Part shown: piece after piece, positions 1-8,627 of the stretch
How positions within the stretch are numbered: the stretch's first letter is position 1
Layout of the letters: the number at the start of each line of letters is the position of its first letter
Assembly: GCA_965224095.1 (NCBI GenBank)
Contig: OZ245039.1
Span: forward strand, 2,666,001-2,730,000
From: JBPEWY01 sp965224095
GTDB lineage: Bacteria; Bacteroidota; Bacteroidia; Flavobacteriales; Flavobacteriaceae
Direction of reading: 5' to 3'
Length of the DNA stretch: 64,000 bases
Notes under the pieces: generated by a model
Told to the model about the DNA's origin: nothing
The model's database searches: none
The model's input: only the letters and a program-made list of their open reading frames with translations
Position numbers and translations under genes: made by a program

Positions 1-1812
1 CTCATGACTCAAAGATGGTTTAGGCCTACCAGTGACGTTGAACAAAATCCTTATTGGATACTAAATAGAAATGCTAGTGAAGATACGAACCAGAAAGGAG
101 TAATATCATTAGCGTTAAGTTATAAGGTAAACGATTGGTTAACACTACAGACCAGGGGTAGCTATGACAAAAATTTCTATAAGTTTGAACGAAGAATGTA
201 TGCTACAACCAATGGGACATTGGCTGCCACAACGGGGCGCTTTTTAATGAATGATGTGGAGGATGTTCAGTTGTACGGAGATTTGATTGCCACTATAAAT
301 AATAATTTAACAGAAGATTTACAACTAACTGCAAACATTGGAACAAGTATCAATAAACTAGATTCTGGTAGGGCAAAATTATTGGATTCAGGAGTATCAG
401 GAGGTTTACAAGTTCCCAATATATTCACACTTTCAAATTTCTTGTCTAATACGGGTATCAGAGTTTTGCAAACCCAGGCTGAGGATAAGGAGATACAATC
501 AATTTTTGCCAGTACAACCTTAGGGTATAAGGAAAAAATATATTTAGATTTAACAGCTAGAAATGATTGGTCATCAACAGTTTCTAAATCATTCTTTTAT
601 CCTTCTATTGGTATTACCGGGATTTTAACTGAACTTTTTGAAATGCCTGAAAGTGTATCGTTTGCTAAAGTAAGAGTTTCTTATGCAGAAGTAGGGAATG
701 ATATTCAAAGTTTTGCCAATAATCCCCAGTTTACAATTGAAACAGGAGAAGGAGGAATTATACCGCCAAAAACACTCCCCTTAAAAGAGTTAAAACCTGA
801 AAAACAGAAGTCATTTGAAATAGGGACTGATTGGAAGTTTCTAAACAATCGTTTTGGTATTGATATTGGATATTATAAGACCAATACAATTGATCAATTC
901 ATGATAATTAAAGGTGAAAAAGTTACCCGTGGATCTATTACAAGTGATAATGCTTCGGTTAATGCAGGTGATTTTCAAAATAGTGGTATAGAAGTATCAA
1001 TGTATGCTATTCCAGTTCAAAAAGATCAGTTTGTATGGAATACTTCTCTAAACTTTGCTAGTAATAAGAATGAAATTTTGGAATTAGACCCGAGATTAGA
1101 TGGTTCTATAGAATTAACAGACCCTGGAGTTAATTCATATGGTTTATATATTATAGAAGGAGGAGAATTTGGAGATATATACGGCAAAAAACTAAAACGA
1201 AATCCAAATGGATTACCAATTCGGGATGCTTCGGGAAATTTTGTCCAGGCAGATCCAATTATAGATGGAAGCGGACGTGAAACGTTACCAAATGGACTCG
1301 ATTTTTTAGGAAATCCTAACCCTGATTTTTCAATAGGTTGGAATAATACATTTTCATTTAAAAATTTTACCATCAATATCCTGATTGATGGCAAATTTGG
1401 TGGTAAAGTGATGAGTATGACAGAAGCAATTGTAGATCAATTAGGAAATACAAACAGAACAGGAAGTGTTTCTATTTTTGATGAAGCAAGTAATTCGGAA
1501 ACTACAATTGATGCAAAAGAATACTTTAGTAAAATTGGTGGAAGGAATGGATTTACCGGAGAGTACGTTTATGATGCTACAAACGTTCGTCTGGCCGAAT
1601 TTTCCCTGGGGTATGATTTTGGTCTAGGAGAAGAATCCTTTTTTAATTCGGTTAACTTATCACTGATTGGGAGAAACCTTTTCTTTTTTACTAAAGATGC
1701 TCCTTATGACCCTAATGTAACGTTGAGTACGGGCAATGGTCTACAGGGTGTAGACGTTTTTGGTTTACCATCGACTAGAAGTATTGGATTGAACCTGGGA
1801 TTATCATTTTAA
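1..1812 (+). CDS. SusC/RagA-type TonB-linked outer membrane transporter, C-terminal part
   Basis: The frame is open from the first base, so the start, signal peptide, plug and TonB box lie upstream of the window. The visible 600 or so residues are the beta-barrel half of a SusC/RagA protein: alternating polar and aromatic strands, the family-typical RNDWSST segment near residue 189 and the terminal Phe that marks outer membrane barrels. SusC proteins import oligosaccharides through the outer membrane together with a SusD lid lipoprotein, which follows 15 bases downstream. The downstream GH20 hexosaminidase and NagB-like enzyme suggest a GlcNAc-containing substrate; that is inferred from context only. 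Confidence 0.95.
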   Translation, partial: LMTQRWFRPTSDVEQNPYWILNRNASEDTNQKGVISLALSYKVNDWLTLQTRGSYDKNFYKFERRMYATTNGTLAATTGRFLMNDVEDVQLYGDLIATINNNLTEDLQLTANIGTSINKLDSGRAKLLDSGVSGGLQVPNIFTLSNFLSNTGIRVLQTQAEDKEIQSIFASTTLGYKEKIYLDLTARNDWSSTVSKSFFYPSIGITGILTELFEMPESVSFAKVRVSYAEVGNDIQSFANNPQFTIETGEGGIIPPKTLPLKELKPEKQKSFEIGTDWKFLNNRFGIDIGYYKTNTIDQFMIIKGEKVTRGSITSDNASVNAGDFQNSGIEVSMYAIPVQKDQFVWNTSLNFASNKNEILELDPRLDGSIELTDPGVNSYGLYIIEGGEFGDIYGKKLKRNPNGLPIRDASGNFVQADPIIDGSGRETLPNGLDFLGNPNPDFSIGWNNTFSFKNFTINILIDGKFGGKVMSMTEAIVDQLGNTNRTGSVSIFDEASNSETTIDAKEYFSKIGGRNGFTGEYVYDATNVRLAEFSLGYDFGLGEESFFNSVNLSLIGRNLFFFTKDAPYDPNVTLSTGNGLQGVDVFGLPSTRSIGLNLGLSF

Positions 1813-1827
1813 AAAAATTGAAAGATC

Positions 1828-3450
1828 ATGAAAAATATCATTAATAAATTATTTTTAGTTTCAATTCTCGCAATAGCGGTCACAGTTGTTTCCTGTACTG
1901 AGGATTTTGAAGAATTGAATAAGGACCCGAATGGGTTAACCGAAGAACAAAGTGAAGCCGATTTTTTAAATATAGGAGGACCGTTTAAACCGATCTTTTT
2001 AAATATTTACAGATATGATCCCGCATGGCATACCCAATTACAACATAATCTAAACGCAGATACTTATTGTGGTTATATGGCTCCTCCACGACCTTTTGTT
2101 GGTGGTGTAAATACTACTAATTACGCCTTTATAGATTTTTGGGATCAATTTCCATGGGATGTACCTTACTCATCTTCTGGAACAATGAATAATGTTAATA
2201 TCATTAAGGATAGGGCCGAACAGGAGTTTCCTCTAATGTATGCGGTAGCTTTGATTCTTAAGGTTGAGGCTATGCATAGAGTTACAGATGTATATGGCCC
2301 CATAATATATTCTAAATTTGGGATTGAGGATGCTGAATTTCAGGAGTATGATTCTCAAGAGGAGGTATACAATCAATTTTTTCAGGAACTTGATTTTGCT
2401 GTAAATACCTTATCATCAGATGTGACAAATAAGCAATTTTCGGCCTTCGATTTGGTTTATGGCGGAGATTTTGCCCAATGGATAAAATTTGCCAATACAT
2501 TACGACTACGATTAGCAATACGTATTTCGAAAATCGATCCGGTAAAAGCTAAATCAGAAGGCGAAAAGGCGTTGGCTCATGAAGGAGGTCTGCTTGGGGT
2601 ACAAAGCGATAATTTTGTTATCAAAGGAGAAAGGACTCATCCACTAACGGTCTTTAATTCCAGCTGGAATGATGTTCGCATGGGAGCATCAATGGAATCA
2701 ATCTTGGTAGGTTATGATGACCCGAGGGGAAATGTTTTCTTTGAAGAATCCGTCGTTGTTCCGGGTGAATTAAAAGGGCTTAGAGGGGGAATGCCGTTAT
2801 TACCAAATTATGCCACTGAATTAGACCAAAAAGCTGATTATGAAATTTTTTCAAGGCTTGGAGATGCGTATATAAGTGGAAGCAGTAATGAAATAAAATC
2901 TATTCAGCTAATGACTGCCGCCGAAGCTTATTTTTTGAAAGCCGAAGCAGCATTAAGAAATTGGGTTGGAGCAGGAAGTGCCCAGGCAAATTATGAATTA
3001 GGAATATTTACCTCATTTGATCAATATGGTGCTGGAGGTGCTGCAGAATATGTAGCAGATGAAACCTCAACACAGGCAGATTATGTTGATCCGGTTAATG
3101 CATCTAATAATATTGCTGCGTTGACTGATGTTACCATTGCATGGAATGAGGCAGATAATAATGAAACCAAACTGGAAAAAATAATCACTCAAAAATGGAT
3201 TGCAATGTATCCCGACGGACAGGAAGCCTGGAGTGAGTTTAGAAGAACAGGATATCCAAAATTATTCCCATCTGTTGCTAACAATAGTGGCGGAACCATA
3301 GATTCAAATATTCAGGTAAGGAGACTCCCATTTCCGGCGAGTGAAAGAAATGCGAATCCAATGGGTGTAGATCAGGCAAAAACATTGCTAGGCGGGGCAG
3401 ATAATGGCGGAACCCGCTTATGGTGGGATACGGGAGGACCAAACTTTTAA
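1828..3450 (+). CDS. SusD/RagB-family nutrient-binding outer membrane lipoprotein
   Basis: This 540-residue protein starts with a lipoprotein signal (hydrophobic stretch then VVSC, lipid Cys at residue 23). The following LNKDPNG motif is typical of the SusD-like_2 subgroup. SusD proteins sit on the cell surface as a lid over the SusC barrel and bind the glycan. The gene follows the SusC gene by 15 bases and clearly shares its transcript. TPR-like helical segments such as AAEAYFLKAEAALR (around 370-383) and the C-terminal region rich in Trp and Gly fit the fold. The bound sugar cannot be read from the sequence. Confidence 0.95.
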   Translation: MKNIINKLFLVSILAIAVTVVSCTEDFEELNKDPNGLTEEQSEADFLNIGGPFKPIFLNIYRYDPAWHTQLQHNLNADTYCGYMAPPRPFVGGVNTTNYAFIDFWDQFPWDVPYSSSGTMNNVNIIKDRAEQEFPLMYAVALILKVEAMHRVTDVYGPIIYSKFGIEDAEFQEYDSQEEVYNQFFQELDFAVNTLSSDVTNKQFSAFDLVYGGDFAQWIKFANTLRLRLAIRISKIDPVKAKSEGEKALAHEGGLLGVQSDNFVIKGERTHPLTVFNSSWNDVRMGASMESILVGYDDPRGNVFFEESVVVPGELKGLRGGMPLLPNYATELDQKADYEIFSRLGDAYISGSSNEIKSIQLMTAAEAYFLKAEAALRNWVGAGSAQANYELGIFTSFDQYGAGGAAEYVADETSTQADYVDPVNASNNIAALTDVTIAWNEADNNETKLEKIITQKWIAMYPDGQEAWSEFRRTGYPKLFPSVANNSGGTIDSNIQVRRLPFPASERNANPMGVDQAKTLLGGADNGGTRLWWDTGGPNF

Positions 3451-3515
3451 GTGTTAACACGAATAATAACTGCTCTCATTTATTATTGATTTTGGCGAAA
3501 GCCGAATTGGATGCA

Positions 3516-3547
3516 AACAAACGGGAAGAGCTAGCTTCCCGTTTGTT
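3516..3547 (+). terminator. perfect 13-bp hairpin between susD-like and nagB-like genes
   Basis: Bases 3516-3528 and 3535-3547 are perfect inverted copies (AACAAACGGGAAG pairing with CTTCCCGTTTGTT) around a 6-base loop. It lies in the 137-base gap after the susD stop. No clean T run follows, so it is more likely a partial terminator or a 3' end stabiliser that sets susCD expression above that of the enzymes than a complete stop. Confidence 0.6.
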
Positions 3548-3587
3548 ACAACTAATAAGAATTAAAAACAAAATACCCTGTCTTAAA

Positions 3588-5516
3588 ATGCAAAACGTTG
3601 TATCTGATTATAGAAATATTACCTACAGAGAACCCGGGAAGTTTGAAGAAACACGTTTCGAAAAAATTCACAATGTAATTTTTGATTCCTCCTATGTGGC
3701 CTCCGTAATTGTAGCTCATGAAATTGCAGGATTAATAAGAGTTAAGCAACAAAATGATCAGCATTGTGTGTTGGGCCTGGCAACAGGGTCTTCTCCTATA
3801 AAAGTATACGAAGAACTGGTTAGAATGCACAAGGAAGAGGGCCTGAGTTTTGCCAATGTAATTACCTTCAATCTGGATGAATACTATCCTATGGATAAAA
3901 ATAACCTGCAGAGTTATTTTTATTTCATGCATGAGCACCTTTTTAACCATATAGATATCTTACCGGAAAATGTTCATATTCCGAATGGAAAAGTAAATGC
4001 AGAAGATCTCTATCAATATTGTATTGATTATGAAATGAAAATAAAAGAAGCCGGAGGACTGGATTTTCAGTTATTGGGAATTGGAAGAACCGGCCATATA
4101 GGGTTTAATGAACCGGGATCGCATTATAACTCGGGAACCCGGGCCATTACACTGGATCATATAACCCGTGTAGATGCTGCTCCCGCATTTCTGGGCCTGG
4201 AAAATGTGCCGAGAAAGGCAATTACCATGGGAATAGCCACAGTAAAAGGAGCCAGGAGAATCGTGCTATTAGGCTGGGGCCAGCACAAAGCCGAAATTCT
4301 TAAAAAAACCATTGAAGGAGAGGTGTCGTCACAGGTACCTGCTACCTATTTACAAGGGCATCCGAATACTACTTTTGTTCTGGATACGGAAGCCGGATCT
4401 GAGCTTACGAGAAATAAAACGCCCTGGCTGGTAGGACCTTGTGTTTGGACGGAGGAACTTAAAAGTAAGGCCATTGTATGGCTTTGTCAGGTAACCGGGA
4501 AATCTATTTTAAGCCTCACCGATAAAGATTATAATGACAATGGGATGTCCGGTTTACTTACCCAGGAAGGTTCTTCTTACGACTTGAATATCAAAATGTT
4601 TAATAAACTGCAGCATACCATTACCGGATGGCCCGGAGGTAAACCGAATGCCGATGATAGCCATCGCCCGGAAAGAGCTACCCCGGCTAAAAAAAGAGTA
4701 ATTATATTCAGCCCGCATCCGGATGATGATGTAATATCGATGGGAGGAACCTTTGACAGGCTTATCGAACAGGGGCATGAGGTACATGTAGCTTATCAGA
4801 CCTCAGGAAATATTGCCGTTTCCGATAAAGAAGCCCTAAAATTTGCCGAAATAGCGGAAAGCCTTTCCCTGAACACCGATGAAGCGAGTAAAATAGTTCA
4901 GGATTTACGTGCTAAAAAAGAAAACACGGTCGATTCATCCAAGGTTAGAAGATTAAAAGGATTGATACGAAGAAGCGAATCGTATGCAGCTACCAGGTAT
5001 TTGGGCCTTAAGGATAGTCAGGTTCATTTTTTGGATATGCCCTTTTATGAAACGGGAACGATTAAAAAAAACAGATTAACGGCTCAGGATATCGGAATTC
5101 TTTGCAACCTGATTAAAGATATTAAACCGCATCAGATTTATGCGGCGGGAGACCTTGCCGATCCGCACGGTACGCATAAAGTATGCCTGGAAGCTCTTTT
5201 TGAAGCACTGGAGCTATTAAAAGCAGAGCACTTTATGAAAGACTGCTGGGTGTGGATGTACCGGGGGGCCTGGCACGAATGGGAAGTTCATGAAATAGAA
5301 ATGGCCGTCCCCATGAGCCCGGATCAGGTATTAAAAAAACGGAGGGCTATTTTTTATCACCAGTCGCAAAAAGATGGTGTGATGTTTCAGGGAGATGATT
5401 CCCGTGAATTCTGGATGAGAGCGGAAGAGCGCAACAGGAATACGGCAAAAAAATATCACGCATTAGGCCTGGCTGATTATGCGGCTATGGAAGCCTTTAA
5501 ACGGTATTATTTTTGA
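3588..5516 (+). CDS. NagB-like glucosamine-6-phosphate deaminase fused to a PIG-L deacetylase domain
   Basis: This is a 642-residue two-domain protein. The N-terminal part is NagB-like (FNLDEYYPM near residue 95-103, GHIGFNEPGS near 169-178). The C-terminal part is a PIG-L/LmbE deacetylase with the metal motif HPDDD at 377 and DPHGTH further on. NagB converts GlcN-6-P to Fru-6-P; PIG-L enzymes remove N-acetyl groups from GlcNAc derivatives, so one chain might do two steps of GlcNAc catabolism. The NagB catalytic Asp (GxDGHIAFNE in E. coli) is replaced by Thr (RTGHIGFNE). The start at ATG 3588 is chosen because the upstream in-frame ATG at 3420 lies inside the susD-like gene and adds no family-like residues. 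The GH20 gene follows after 4 bases. Confidence 0.88.
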   Translation: MQNVVSDYRNITYREPGKFEETRFEKIHNVIFDSSYVASVIVAHEIAGLIRVKQQNDQHCVLGLATGSSPIKVYEELVRMHKEEGLSFANVITFNLDEYYPMDKNNLQSYFYFMHEHLFNHIDILPENVHIPNGKVNAEDLYQYCIDYEMKIKEAGGLDFQLLGIGRTGHIGFNEPGSHYNSGTRAITLDHITRVDAAPAFLGLENVPRKAITMGIATVKGARRIVLLGWGQHKAEILKKTIEGEVSSQVPATYLQGHPNTTFVLDTEAGSELTRNKTPWLVGPCVWTEELKSKAIVWLCQVTGKSILSLTDKDYNDNGMSGLLTQEGSSYDLNIKMFNKLQHTITGWPGGKPNADDSHRPERATPAKKRVIIFSPHPDDDVISMGGTFDRLIEQGHEVHVAYQTSGNIAVSDKEALKFAEIAESLSLNTDEASKIVQDLRAKKENTVDSSKVRRLKGLIRRSESYAATRYLGLKDSQVHFLDMPFYETGTIKKNRLTAQDIGILCNLIKDIKPHQIYAAGDLADPHGTHKVCLEALFEALELLKAEHFMKDCWVWMYRGAWHEWEVHEIEMAVPMSPDQVLKKRRAIFYHQSQKDGVMFQGDDSREFWMRAEERNRNTAKKYHALGLADYAAMEAFKRYYF

Positions 5517-5520
5517 ATAA

Positions 5521-7575
5521 ATGAAAGATTTGAAGCGGATATTTATTGTCATATTGTGCTTGTTTACCGTTTTAGGGGGGTATGCGCAGAACAGAACGGA
5601 ACCTGAATTAAAGCTACTTCCATGGCCTGAAAAAATCGTAAAGAAAGAAGGAGTTTACAAGATTGATAAAGCGTTTAATCTGGGAATATCGGGAAAGTTT
5701 AACGATCGCCTTTATAAAGGGGCGAATCGTTTTTTAAGACGTTTAGACCAACGAACCGGAATGTTTTTTGAACAAGGTCTTATTCAGAGGGAAACTCCAT
5801 TTAAGGATAACGCCTCCTTGACAATTATCATAGAGCGACCAGGTAGTACTTCTATTGATGAAGATGAATCGTATAATCTGAATGTTTATAAAGATAGTAT
5901 TACGTTACAGGCAGTTACCGATATAGGGGCTTTAAGAGGATTGGAAACATTGCTCCAACTCCTGGAGTATGACGATAAGAGCTTTTTTTTTCCGGCAGTT
6001 TCTATCCAGGATAAACCGAGGTTCCCCTGGCGTGGTCTGATGATAGATGTAGCCAGACACTACCAGCCTGTGGATGTATTAAAGCGAAACCTGGATGCCA
6101 TGGCTGCCGTTAAGCTTAATGTTTTTCACTGGCATTTATCGGATGATCAGGGATTTCGTGTGGAGATAAAAACACACCCCAGGCTTACGGAGTTAGGTTC
6201 CGACGGATTGTTTTATACGCAGGAACAAATTCGAGAGATCGTGGCATATGCATCGGATCGGGGTATTACCGTTGTTCCGGAAATTGATGTTCCGGGGCAC
6301 GCAACGGCGATTCTTACGGCTTATCCGGAACTGGCCAGTAAAAAAGCAACGTACACTATAGAACGCAATGCCGGGATTTTCCATCCTACCCTGAATCCTA
6401 TTAATCCGGATACCTATGTTTTAATGGAAGATATTTTTGGTGAAATGGCTTCTTTGTTCCCTGGCGAATACTTTCATATTGGCGGTGATGAAAACGAAGG
6501 AAAACACTGGGATGAAAACAGTGCTATCCAGGAATTTATGAAGGATAATCACCTAAAATCAAATCACGACCTGCAGACCTATTTTAATATCAGGCTCGAA
6601 AAAATACTAAATAAGCACGGTAAAAAATTAATGGGATGGGAGGAAATTATGACTCCCGGTATGCCCCAATCGGCTATTATTCATTCATGGCGTGGCGTTA
6701 ATGAAGGATTACCGGCTAAACAATCACTGGTAAATGCGGTAAAGAACGGATATAAAACGGTACTCTCAAACGGGTATTATATTGATTTAATGTACCCGGT
6801 TGCCTCTCATTACCTCGTAGATCCGATGCCCGATATAGACCTTACCGATAAGCAAAAGAAAGCCGTTTTGGGAGGGGAAGCCACCATGTGGGGAGAATTG
6901 ATTACTCCGCTGACCATTGATTCCAGAATTTGGCCCAGAACCGCAGCCATAGCCGAAAGGTTTTGGTCACCGAGAGAAGTTACCGATTTGGAGAGCCTGT
7001 ATATGAGGTTGGAAACACTTAGTTTCAGACTGGAAGAGCTGGGGATTACACATAAAAGTTACCGAAATATTATTTTAAGGAATATTACCAACAACCAGAA
7101 GCTGGATGCATTAATCGATTTGACAGGGGTTTGTGAACCGCTGAAGGGCTATACGAGAAATAAGGGCGGAATCGAGTATCAATCTTATGCTCCCTTTACT
7201 TTGTTTGCCGATGCCTGTACTGCGGATGCACCGGATGCCGGAGCATTTCAAAAAGCGACCGGAGGGTTTATTGAAAACGGAGATGAAAGGAGTAAGAAAG
7301 AAATTCTAAAATTCCTTAAAAAATGGTCACAAAACAAAAAGAAATTTGACCAGCTGAGGTTGAATCCCATTTTAAAAGAACTCAAACCGCTATCGGAAAA
7401 CGTATCTTTGGTTTCCGAGATACTCATGCAAATTCTCGAAGGAGAAAAAGTGGGAAAGGATGCATATGTGAAATTAAAAAGCGGGTTAAAGCAATTAAGG
7501 AAGCCCTATGCCGATACAGAACTGGTAATTGTTAAGGACATGGAAAGCCTTTTGCAATTCGCCGAATCACTCTAA
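5521..7575 (+). CDS. GH20 beta-N-acetylhexosaminidase
   Basis: This 684-residue secreted enzyme has a signal peptide ending near GGYAQ (residues 1-22). After an N-terminal GH20b-like domain comes the GH20 barrel with FHWHLSDDQG (about 205-214) and the catalytic pair in HIGGDEN (Asp323, Glu324). GH20 enzymes release terminal GlcNAc or GalNAc by substrate-assisted catalysis. The last 130 residues form a helical extension not needed for the barrel. The gene lies 4 bases after the NagB/PIG-L fusion and 10 bases before the LacI regulator, so GlcNAc would be released outside the cytoplasm and processed by the neighbour after uptake. Confidence 0.95.
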   Translation: MKDLKRIFIVILCLFTVLGGYAQNRTEPELKLLPWPEKIVKKEGVYKIDKAFNLGISGKFNDRLYKGANRFLRRLDQRTGMFFEQGLIQRETPFKDNASLTIIIERPGSTSIDEDESYNLNVYKDSITLQAVTDIGALRGLETLLQLLEYDDKSFFFPAVSIQDKPRFPWRGLMIDVARHYQPVDVLKRNLDAMAAVKLNVFHWHLSDDQGFRVEIKTHPRLTELGSDGLFYTQEQIREIVAYASDRGITVVPEIDVPGHATAILTAYPELASKKATYTIERNAGIFHPTLNPINPDTYVLMEDIFGEMASLFPGEYFHIGGDENEGKHWDENSAIQEFMKDNHLKSNHDLQTYFNIRLEKILNKHGKKLMGWEEIMTPGMPQSAIIHSWRGVNEGLPAKQSLVNAVKNGYKTVLSNGYYIDLMYPVASHYLVDPMPDIDLTDKQKKAVLGGEATMWGELITPLTIDSRIWPRTAAIAERFWSPREVTDLESLYMRLETLSFRLEELGITHKSYRNIILRNITNNQKLDALIDLTGVCEPLKGYTRNKGGIEYQSYAPFTLFADACTADAPDAGAFQKATGGFIENGDERSKKEILKFLKKWSQNKKKFDQLRLNPILKELKPLSENVSLVSEILMQILEGEKVGKDAYVKLKSGLKQLRKPYADTELVIVKDMESLLQFAESL

Positions 7576-7585
7576 ACCGGAATTT

Positions 7586-8617
7586 ATGAATACGAGTGTG
7601 ACCTTAAAAGACCTGGCAAACGTGCTCGGACTTTCTACTTCAACAGTGTCTAAAGCACTCAATAATAGCACTGAGATTAGTAATAAAACAAAGATCAGAG
7701 TTAAGGAAATTGCCGATATCTATGATTATCGGCCTAATGGATCGGCATATAGCCTTCGAAGCAAGCGAACCAGGACTTTGGGAATAATTGTTCCGGAATT
7801 GGGGAATCTGCTGTATGCAAATATGCTGGAAGGAATTACGTATGAAGCAACCAAGCAACAATACAGAGTGATGGTATACACCAGCAGTGAGTTGTATAAG
7901 AAAGAAGCAGATTATGTCCGTTTGTTAAGTGACGGCAGTGTTGATGGATGGCTTATTTGTCCGGCGCTGGAAACATTGGAAAGCAAAATATTCGACCATT
8001 TATTCCAAATACAGAAAAAAGGAGAAGCACTCGTTGTACTGGACCGCACGGTTAATGATGTAATGTCAGACAGGGTGATTTCTAATATAGCGGATTGCAG
8101 TCATTATATTACCGGTGAACTTCTGGAAGCCGGGAAATACCGGTTTGCCTGCCTGCTGGAAAAGGAAAATCCATTGTCGGATGAAATAAAAGCGGGAATG
8201 GAAAAAGCTTTTAAAAATACTACCGGAAACGTAGAAGTACATACACTGGAATCTACTGAAAATGATATGCTCTTACGCAGTTTTTTGCAATCGGTTACGT
8301 TTGATGTGCTTATAACGAGTAATGAAGAAAATGCGCGGAAGGCTATACAGCTTAACCGGGAGATCAATGCTTTCGATCACAATACCCCTATGGTTGTTTT
8401 CAATGGAAACCAATTGAAAAAGTGGGCGGTTCGGAATACCATTACCGTTGTACAGAATGGATATTATATGGGTAGGGAAGGAGCCAGATTACTATTCGAG
8501 AGAATGGAAGTCCCGTATTCTCAAAGGCCTCCCGTAACAAAAGTAATCCGGGCCAGGATTCACTGGAATTTAAAAGCCGACAGGGAAGAAAGAATATATC
8601 CCACGAACACTTATTAA
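7586..8617 (+). CDS. LacI-family transcriptional regulator
   Basis: This 343-residue protein carries a LacI helix-turn-helix at residues 5-30 (TLKDLANVLGLSTSTVSKAL) followed by a hinge with YDYRPNG. The rest is a periplasmic-binding-protein-like sensor domain (LGIIVPELGN near 70 onward). ATG 7586 is chosen because the HTH begins there; the open frame upstream overlaps the GH20 gene. It is the last gene of the GlcNAc locus and probably regulates it in response to a sugar or sugar phosphate, which is inferred from position. It converges with the CRTAC1 gene, leaving only 10 bases between stops. Confidence 0.93.
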   Translation: MNTSVTLKDLANVLGLSTSTVSKALNNSTEISNKTKIRVKEIADIYDYRPNGSAYSLRSKRTRTLGIIVPELGNLLYANMLEGITYEATKQQYRVMVYTSSELYKKEADYVRLLSDGSVDGWLICPALETLESKIFDHLFQIQKKGEALVVLDRTVNDVMSDRVISNIADCSHYITGELLEAGKYRFACLLEKENPLSDEIKAGMEKAFKNTTGNVEVHTLESTENDMLLRSFLQSVTFDVLITSNEENARKAIQLNREINAFDHNTPMVVFNGNQLKKWAVRNTITVVQNGYYMGREGARLLFERMEVPYSQRPPVTKVIRARIHWNLKADREERIYPTNTY

Positions 8618-8627
8618 AATCAGTACA

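Noticed and set aside
3420..3587. Longer start for the NagB/PIG-L protein at ATG 3420
   Set aside because: It overlaps the susD-like coding end and the hairpin, and the extra 56 residues do not resemble the family.
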